Shown here piece by piece: positions 7,394 through 12,006 of a stretch of DNA of 12,006 bases. Position 1 is the stretch's first letter, and every line of letters begins with the position of its first letter. This DNA comes from an uncultured Eubacteriales bacterium (lineage in GTDB: Bacteria; Bacillota; Clostridia; Christensenellales; Christensenellaceae), in NCBI GenBank assembly GCA_905193725.1, contig CAJJPW010000040.1, forward strand, positions 1-12,006, read 5' to 3'. The notes under the pieces were generated by a model that did no database searches, was not told the origin of the DNA, and saw only the letters and a list, made by a program, of their open reading frames with translations. Both the position numbers and the translations under genes were made by a program.

Positions 7394-8428
7394 CTAATTC
7401 ACCCTATAATCGCTGTATTTTTCCAAATAAGCCGTAGAATCCGCGCGGAGTTCATCCACCGTATCCTTTTCAACCGGCAAGATGGGCAGTAAGACGATCT
7501 CGTGGGTCACTTCGCCGGTCTCCCATGCCTTCTGCAGCTCATAAATGGTGCGCAGGCCAATTTCATAGGGAAACTGTGCTACGCCTGCTACAATGGCAGA
7601 ACCGTTTTTGATCTTATCGCCAATTTCCTGATCCACATCAAAGGCGATGATCTTAATCTGATCCTCCAAGCCAGCTCCTTCTACCGCGGTGAGCGCGCCC
7701 ATGGCTGCATCGCCCTGTGAACAGTAAATACCGGCTAAGTCAGGATATTTGGACAGGATAGGAGTAATTTTGTTTTGGAAATCTTCTCTGGAACCGTTAC
7801 AGGAAACCTCTTCCACGATTTCTATTCCCGAGCCTTCAATGGCTTCCTTAAATCCCTCATATCTGCCGTCCATAGTGCGGGATGAATAGTCAAAGGTCTG
7901 CATAATGATCTTACCGCCTTCGGGCAAATATTTTTTCATCAGTTCACCAGCTTCTCGTCCACCTTGCTCGTTGTCGCTGGACACGCTGACCGTCATGAGG
8001 TCGGGTTCATCGGGAATGGTGTCGGCACAGGCAAAGAGAGCGCCGGCATCAGCGGCTTTCTTGGCAGGGCCGGAAACAGCTGCGCTGTCCACCGTATCCA
8101 TGACAATCGCATTATAGCCTTGTGCAAGATAGGTGTCTGTGAGCGAGATCTCTTTTTCGATCTTGCGTTCCGTATACTGCACGTCTACATCCGCGCCGTA
8201 CTTTTCGCCGCCGGCCTCAAATCCTTTTCCAAGGTCGACAAAAAATGAAACGTCAGAGGCCGCAGGGCATGCGCCAATCTTGATTTTCCCCTTTTCCGGG
8301 GTGCTTTCACCCTGGGCGGTAGAATCCGTGGGCGTAGAAAGAGAGTTGGTTGGCTCGGCTTGCTGCGCACAAGAAACGAGTGCGAGCGTCAACACCAGAG
8401 CGATGATGGTGGCTAGGATCTTTTTCAT
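7394..8428 (-). CDS. Sugar ABC transporter substrate-binding lipoprotein (Peripla_BP_4, ribose/galactose type)
   Basis: This is the extracellular, membrane-anchored receptor of the importer, 344 residues long. The first 20 residues form a lipoprotein signal: MKK, a hydrophobic core, then the lipobox LVSC with Cys20 as the predicted lipidated residue. A Ser/Thr/Pro/Gln-rich linker runs to about residue 45. The mature part follows the RbsB-like fold: KIKIGACPAASD starts the first lobe, GYNAIVMD and SSDNEQGGREAGE lie in the middle, and CSQGDAAMGAL and IIAFDVDQEI sit in the second lobe near the hinge and ligand pocket. The start ATG 8428 has AAGGAGG eight bases upstream. The gene is separated from the oxidoreductase gene by 66 bases that hold a perfect palindrome, and from the ATPase gene by a hairpin. 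It most likely binds a monosaccharide or small glycoside. Which one is not decidable here. Confidence 0.95.
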   Translation of the reverse strand: MKKILATIIALVLTLALVSCAQQAEPTNSLSTPTDSTAQGESTPEKGKIKIGACPAASDVSFFVDLGKGFEAGGEKYGADVDVQYTERKIEKEISLTDTYLAQGYNAIVMDTVDSAAVSGPAKKAADAGALFACADTIPDEPDLMTVSVSSDNEQGGREAGELMKKYLPEGGKIIMQTFDYSSRTMDGRYEGFKEAIEGSGIEIVEEVSCNGSREDFQNKITPILSKYPDLAGIYCSQGDAAMGALTAVEGAGLEDQIKIIAFDVDQEIGDKIKNGSAIVAGVAQFPYEIGLRTIYELQKAWETGEVTHEIVLLPILPVEKDTVDELRADSTAYLEKYSDYRVN

Positions 8429-8442
8429 AATTTCCTCCTTCT

Positions 8443-8454
8443 TTTATATAATGA
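8443..8454. repeat. Third, near-identical half-site beside the palindrome
   Basis: The plus-strand 12-mer TTTATATAATGA differs at one base from the left arm of the neighbouring palindrome and lies 19 bases from it, start to start. It sits just upstream of the receptor's ribosome binding site. It could be an extra binding site for the same protein, or chance in an AT-rich stretch. Confidence 0.35.
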
Positions 8455-8461
8455 TTTTTCC

Positions 8462-8489
8462 TTTATGTAATGATCTTTCATTACATAAA
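8462..8489. promoter_or_regulatory. Perfect 12-bp palindrome upstream of the receptor gene
   Basis: The arms TTTATGTAATGA (8462-8473) and TCATTACATAAA (8478-8489) are exact inverted copies around a four-base centre TCTT. The element fills most of the 66-base gap between the oxidoreductase stop and the receptor start. It is AT-rich and no U tract follows on the coding strand, so a terminator is unlikely. An operator for the GntR protein, or an mRNA stem that shields the receptor message, are the two plausible roles. The structure is certain and the role is inferred. Confidence 0.65.
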
Positions 8490-8494
8490 TTTCT

Positions 8495-9517
8495 TTAAAC
8501 TCGTTCACATGGAATTACCTTACCCGTTTCTGCCGATTCCATAATATTCAGTAGGGCCAGGACGGTATTTGCACAATCATCTAGTGAGATAAAAAACGCT
8601 TCCCCTGTCTGCAGCTTATCAATATAGTGGCGGATACTTTCATAGGCAAAGCCCTTGTGATAGCCAAATATGGAATTGGCCACAATACAATCGCCGGTGT
8701 CCATCCGCGTCTCGTCAGTAATTTTCAGCAGGTTGTTATTGGATGCATCGATATCGATCTTCCCTTTTTCGCACACCACATTGAACTTAATGTCGTTCAC
8801 ACAGGGGTTGCCGTTAGGGGTAATCCATCCATTTTCCATTTGTGCGATAACGCCGTTGTCAAAAACAATGCTGGTCTGGTATACGTCTACAGCCTTTACA
8901 CCTAAGTTGTCTAAAACACCCCGGCTGCTGCGGGCAAAGACCTCCTTGGGCTGACTCTGGAGCACCCAGCTAAGGGTATCCAGCGCATGGCTTCCCAAAA
9001 ACCAGAGTATGGAGGATTTTGCCGCCCAGGAAAGCATATCTGTTGCGACATGCTTTCTATCGTTGAGCCGGAAATAGGCGTTGACAGCACGACCGAATTT
9101 TCCTGACTCCAGGAGATATTTTGCGTTATTGAACGGAGGGCTGAAGCGATTGTGCATATCTACCATAACGCGAACTCTGTTTTTCTCTACTGCATCGAGA
9201 ATGGCGAAAACGTCCGCTTTGGTGGTAGCTAACGGCTTTTCAATGAGCATGTGCCGGCCAGCGTTGGCGCAATCTACAGCTATATTCGTGTGTAAAAAGT
9301 CCGGTGTGACGATGGACACGGCATCACAGCCCGATTTGGCCAGCATTTCCTTGTGACTGGTGTACACCTCCGGTATTCCGTTGCGTTGGGCGAACTCATT
9401 TGCCCTTTGGGCATTGATGTCGCAAATGGCAACGCACTCCACATCCTTCATCTCATTGTAGATTCGGGCGTGCTCATTTGCCCACAGGCCAGCGCCTACA
9501 ATGGCTGTCTTAATCAT
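8495..9517 (-). CDS. Gfo/Idh/MocA-family oxidoreductase
   Basis: An NAD(P)-dependent sugar or polyol dehydrogenase of 340 residues, standard for the family. The N-terminal Rossmann fold begins MIKTAIVGAGLWANEHA, with the nucleotide-binding glycines at 8 and 10. SIVTPDFLH (68-76) and the hallmark IEKPLA (92-97, Lys94) follow. The C-terminal domain has GSHALD (175-180), where H177 and D180 match the usual catalytic His and acidic positions. Family members oxidise inositols, glucose or gluconate derivatives, or act by transient oxidation on glycosides and amino sugars. The start ATG 9517 has AAGGAGGG eight bases upstream and lies 30 bases after nagB. Together with the SDR encoded after the transporter, it suggests that the substrate is oxidised or epimerised during breakdown (inference). 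The specific substrate is unknown. Confidence 0.93.
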   Translation of the reverse strand: MIKTAIVGAGLWANEHARIYNEMKDVECVAICDINAQRANEFAQRNGIPEVYTSHKEMLAKSGCDAVSIVTPDFLHTNIAVDCANAGRHMLIEKPLATTKADVFAILDAVEKNRVRVMVDMHNRFSPPFNNAKYLLESGKFGRAVNAYFRLNDRKHVATDMLSWAAKSSILWFLGSHALDTLSWVLQSQPKEVFARSSRGVLDNLGVKAVDVYQTSIVFDNGVIAQMENGWITPNGNPCVNDIKFNVVCEKGKIDIDASNNNLLKITDETRMDTGDCIVANSIFGYHKGFAYESIRHYIDKLQTGEAFFISLDDCANTVLALLNIMESAETGKVIPCERV

Positions 9518-9547
9518 TTTCTTTTCCCTCCTTAATTCTTTTAGATA

Positions 9548-10306
9548 TTACTTGGCGTATGTTACTTGAACATGCCTAGCCGGTTGTATACTGGCGGCAA
9601 GCTCTTGATCCAGATAGATGGTGCAATCCTGATGGAACTTGAGGATGGTTCCCTGATTTTTCGGGGTAACATCTCCTTCCTCCAATATGGCCTTCATGGC
9701 GGCCAATTTTTTCTCGCCGTTCGCCAAAAATACGATCTTCCGAGCCCTCATAATGCCGCCAATGCCCATGGTAATAGCGCGTTCAGGCACCTGGCTGATG
9801 TCTTGAAATAAGCGGGAGTTGGCTTGACGTGTACTTTCCGTTAGTTCCACCAAGTGATATTTGTCATAAAAAATGTCTGCCGGCTCATTAAACCCAATAT
9901 GTCCATTCTCGCCTACGCTGAGGATTTGAACGTCAATGGAATGCTGATCAGCGAAATCGTTCATTCTCTCTATCTCGGCTGTGGGATTTGCCACGCCGTT
10001 TGGAATGTATACACGGGAAAGGGGAATCCCTAAGGGATCCAGAAAATATTTGCGCATAAAGTATAGATAAGAATTTTCGTCGCCGCCGTCCAAACCCACG
10101 TATTCATCTAAGTTAATCGTACTGACTCCAGAAAGATTTACCTCTCCCTGGCTCTGCATCCGGCAGAGTTCCTGATAGAGTGGAATCGGCGTTGTTCCTG
10201 TGGCCATCCCCAGCAGTGCGTTTGGTTTGCGTGCTACAATGTCCGCTGTCTGCCGCGCGGCCAGAACGGCACTTTGTTTATAGCTGTCAGTAATAATTAG
10301 ATGCAT
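9548..10306 (-). CDS. nagB: Glucosamine-6-phosphate deaminase
   Basis: This enzyme converts glucosamine 6-phosphate to fructose 6-phosphate and ammonia, the entry of amino sugars into glycolysis. At 252 residues it is close to the short Gram-positive NagB form. The phosphate loop GMATGTTP (33-40) matches the GxATGxTP pattern. NLDEYVGL (65-72) carries the proton-transfer Asp67, and VGENGHIGFNEP (131-142) carries catalytic His136 and Glu141. Asn134 stands where E. coli has Asp141, which to my recollection is usual in Firmicutes NagB. TESTRQANSRLF and a C-terminal VTYAK are also family-like. The start ATG 10306 has AAGGAG eight bases upstream and lies 13 bases after the deacetylase stop, so the two are surely co-transcribed. 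No NagA is present nearby. A related hexosamine phosphate could be the true substrate. Confidence 0.95.
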   Translation of the reverse strand: MHLIITDSYKQSAVLAARQTADIVARKPNALLGMATGTTPIPLYQELCRMQSQGEVNLSGVSTINLDEYVGLDGGDENSYLYFMRKYFLDPLGIPLSRVYIPNGVANPTAEIERMNDFADQHSIDVQILSVGENGHIGFNEPADIFYDKYHLVELTESTRQANSRLFQDISQVPERAITMGIGGIMRARKIVFLANGEKKLAAMKAILEEGDVTPKNQGTILKFHQDCTIYLDQELAASIQPARHVQVTYAK

Positions 10307-10319
10307 AATTTTTACTCCT

Positions 10320-11168
10320 TTATATAAATGTGTCTAAAAGCTCTTTTGCGTCCTGATAAAATCTGTCAATACGGGCCAGTGCAAATGCCCGGATGTCCAT
10401 CGCCTCATCCTCTATAAGGGGTGTCAGATCCATACCAATAGAACACGAATTTGTAGTGTCATTATCCCGCGGCGCCTGGAAAGTGGCGTTACCCAACCTC
10501 CGCCCGATGGCCGCCAAATCGAACCGCTTCAAGGGCGTGCACTGGGAATCATAGGCAGTGATCACACCGTTTTCAATGTTAGGGTATCTAGAAGTGTCAA
10601 AGAGCAGTCGTTCTTCATCGGACAGCCAATCCAGAGAACGCCATACTTCCATGCCATATACCTTTTCTGGGCGGCATTCTCGAGGCGTCTTTCTGAGTGC
10701 ATGGATGATGCGGATACACGCCCCTAGATGGGTCTCATGCCGATCTATGGGGTTGTGCGTAAAAATGTATTTGGGCTTTGCCAGGCTGATGATGTGGGTT
10801 AATTCCTCTTCCACATCTTCACATCTTTTCGTGCGAACATCTTCACTGGTATAGCACAGCTGGATCACTGCGCTGTATTTTCCCACATCCGCTGCTACGC
10901 GTTGTTCTGCCGAACGTTTAATATGAATCTGCTCGTTCGTGTAGTTTGCAAACTCGCCGGAACGGGGTGAGCCGCGGCCATCCGTCAGAACTACTGCCGT
11001 AAACCAATTTTCATCCGAGTCATAGCATTGCGAAATCGCGTGGTAGGCCATGATCTCACAGTCGTCCTGATGTGTTCCGATGCTAAGGTAAGTCGTTCTC
11101 TTCAGCGCTTCTTCAATGGTCGATCCGTCTGGTACATATGCATCTGCGCCTGCATTTAAAAATTTCAT
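10320..11168 (-). CDS. PIG-L/LmbE-family zinc deacetylase
   Basis: A 282-residue member of the PIG-L superfamily, zinc enzymes that remove N-acetyl groups from N-acetylglucosamine-containing molecules (for example MshB, BshB and archaeal chitobiose deacetylase). The metal/catalytic motif is THQDDCE (32-38): His33 and Asp36 as zinc ligands and Asp35 as base, with Gln in place of the usual proline. The second motif, HNPIDRHETH (138-147), supplies the third zinc ligand His147 and the conserved Asp142/His144. LTDGRGSPRSGE (61-72) is also typical. There is no signal peptide, so it acts in the cytoplasm after uptake. The start is ATG 11168, with GAGGGG about 12 bases upstream, a rather long spacing. 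It lies between a sugar kinase and nagB, which suggests that it fills the role NagA plays elsewhere (inference). The substrate may be free or conjugated. Confidence 0.92.
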   Translation of the reverse strand: MKFLNAGADAYVPDGSTIEEALKRTTYLSIGTHQDDCEIMAYHAISQCYDSDENWFTAVVLTDGRGSPRSGEFANYTNEQIHIKRSAEQRVAADVGKYSAVIQLCYTSEDVRTKRCEDVEEELTHIISLAKPKYIFTHNPIDRHETHLGACIRIIHALRKTPRECRPEKVYGMEVWRSLDWLSDEERLLFDTSRYPNIENGVITAYDSQCTPLKRFDLAAIGRRLGNATFQAPRDNDTTNSCSIGMDLTPLIEDEAMDIRAFALARIDRFYQDAKELLDTFI

Positions 11169-11190
11169 AACTTTTTAAACCCCTCTATTT

Positions 11191-12006
11191 TTAATTTTTA
11201 CAAATCAATGTGTTTTTTAATTTTTCATATAAGGTATTAATCTCCCCTTGATAGGGCATGTTGGCAATCACCCCTGGTCGGGTCACTTGGACGCCTGCGG
11301 CAATAGTTGCATATTCCGTTGCCGCCAGTAGATCTCCTGTGACTAGATAATGAGCGGCAAGGCCAGCATTAAAGCAGTCGCCTGCACCAGTGGTACTCAC
11401 CACGTCGCCCTGGAAGGGGACCACAGTGTATCGCTTCCCTCCCAGCAGCAGCTGAGAGCCGTTTTCACCCATAGTGATGATGATGTTTGCCACGCCTAGT
11501 TTTTCAAGTCTGGAAAATGCCTTTTCCACATCCAGTGGTTGACCGGGATCTTGTCCGGTAAGCAGGGCAGCCTCCGTCTCGTTTGGAGTAATAACGGTTA
11601 TGTATTGAAAGATCTCCTCTGGCATCTCCCGAGCCGGGGCCGGATTGTAGATGATGGGAACCTGTTTTTCCCCGGCAATCCGAATCACCCGTTCCAGTGC
11701 CTGCACGTTCACTTCGTTTTGTAACAGCATCAAAGAACTTCCCTCAATAACGTCCCGATATTTTTCGATGTCCTCCGGAGAAACACTGCGAATAGCGCCG
11801 GGATAGACGTATACTTCACTTTTTTTGTCTTCGGAATTGAGGACAAAAGCACAGGCGGTCTTTTGACCAGGAAACTGCATAATATACTGCCCCACAATGC
11901 CCTCTTTTTCCAAATCACATTTGCATTGCCCCCCGAAATCGTCATCACCCACATCTTCCAGCACCTTCAGCATAGCGTGAGGGGTGGAAATCATAGAATG
12001 AGGGAA
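11191..12006 (-). CDS. PfkB-family sugar kinase, ribokinase-like (5' end outside window)
   Basis: The frame is open to the right edge of the window, so the true start lies beyond it. About 45-60 N-terminal residues, including the GGKGAN-type sugar-binding motif, are missing compared with a roughly 300-residue ribokinase. What remains is characteristic: VGDDDFG near the start, YNPAPAREMP in the middle, TPNETEAALLTG, IITMGENGS, and the ATP/catalytic motif STTGAGDCFNAG with the GAGD aspartate as catalytic base. The first residue of that last motif is Ser, where ribokinases usually have the Asp that coordinates a monovalent cation. The enzyme transfers phosphate from ATP to a sugar hydroxyl. Lying 22 bases upstream of the deacetylase gene and followed by nagB, it probably makes a hexosamine phosphate for NagB (inference). 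Any ATG near the edge, such as 11994, is internal. Confidence 0.93.
   Translation of the reverse strand, partial: FPHSMISTPHAMLKVLEDVGDDDFGGQCKCDLEKEGIVGQYIMQFPGQKTACAFVLNSEDKKSEVYVYPGAIRSVSPEDIEKYRDVIEGSSLMLLQNEVNVQALERVIRIAGEKQVPIIYNPAPAREMPEEIFQYITVITPNETEAALLTGQDPGQPLDVEKAFSRLEKLGVANIIITMGENGSQLLLGGKRYTVVPFQGDVVSTTGAGDCFNAGLAAHYLVTGDLLAATEYATIAAGVQVTRPGVIANMPYQGEINTLYEKLKNTLICKN

Noticed and set aside
8444..8472. ATTACA and TATAAA spaced 17 bases as a promoter for the receptor gene
   Set aside because: The start point would fall in the GGAGG ribosome binding site, leaving no usable leader.
9884..9919. Asn134 in NagB where the E. coli enzyme has catalytic Asp141
   Set aside because: From recollection of Gram-positive NagB sequences, GENGHIGFNEP-type motifs with Asn are normal there, so this is not a sign of lost function.
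1..12006. tRNA, rRNA, riboswitch, CRISPR, insertion sequence or phage attachment features
   Set aside because: No clover-leaf sequences, spaced repeats, transposase motifs or terminal repeats were seen. The gaps between genes are under 100 bases and are accounted for above.

Overview
The window is a single-strand catabolic gene cluster. Every gene I can support lies on the minus strand, so it reads right to left. The organism looks like a Gram-positive, Clostridia-type Firmicute of roughly balanced base composition. This rests on strong AGGAGG-type ribosome binding sites, an N-terminal lipoprotein signal on the solute receptor, a short NagB with a Firmicutes-style active site, and a HutC-type GntR regulator. 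The genus cannot be told from this stretch alone.

Layout in transcription order. Region A (12006 to 8495): a 5'-truncated ribokinase-like PfkB sugar kinase, a PIG-L/LmbE zinc deacetylase, glucosamine-6-phosphate deaminase (nagB) and a Gfo/Idh/MocA oxidoreductase, separated by 13 to 30 bases. Region B (8494 to 4799): a ribose-type (CUT2) ABC importer made of lipoprotein receptor, double ATPase and permease. A perfect 12-bp palindrome precedes the receptor gene and a stable hairpin lies between receptor and ATPase genes. Region C (4785 to 3147): an SDR dehydrogenase, then a GntR/UTRA repressor with its own putative promoter. Region D (3049 to 331): an M20 (ArgE/DapE-type) deacylase coupled to a class III aminotransferase that is broken by a frameshift. 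A clear rho-independent terminator follows. Region E (246 to 1): the start of a protein resembling the N-terminal part of fucose/arabinose-isomerase-like proteins, cut by the window edge.

Working together (inference): the importer brings in an unphosphorylated amino sugar or amino-sugar conjugate. The PIG-L enzyme removes the N-acetyl group, the kinase phosphorylates the free amino sugar, and NagB converts the 6-phosphate to fructose 6-phosphate plus ammonia. No NagA and no PTS permease gene is seen, so this resembles the deacetylate-first route known from archaeal chitin use more than the classical NagE-NagA-NagB route. The two oxidoreductases, the M20 deacylase, the aminotransferase and the isomerase-like protein suggest that the true substrate is more complex than GlcNAc, or that several related compounds are used. 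The exact substrate cannot be read from the sequence.

No RNA genes, insertion sequences, CRISPR arrays, attachment sites or origins were seen. No gene-free stretch exceeds 100 bases.
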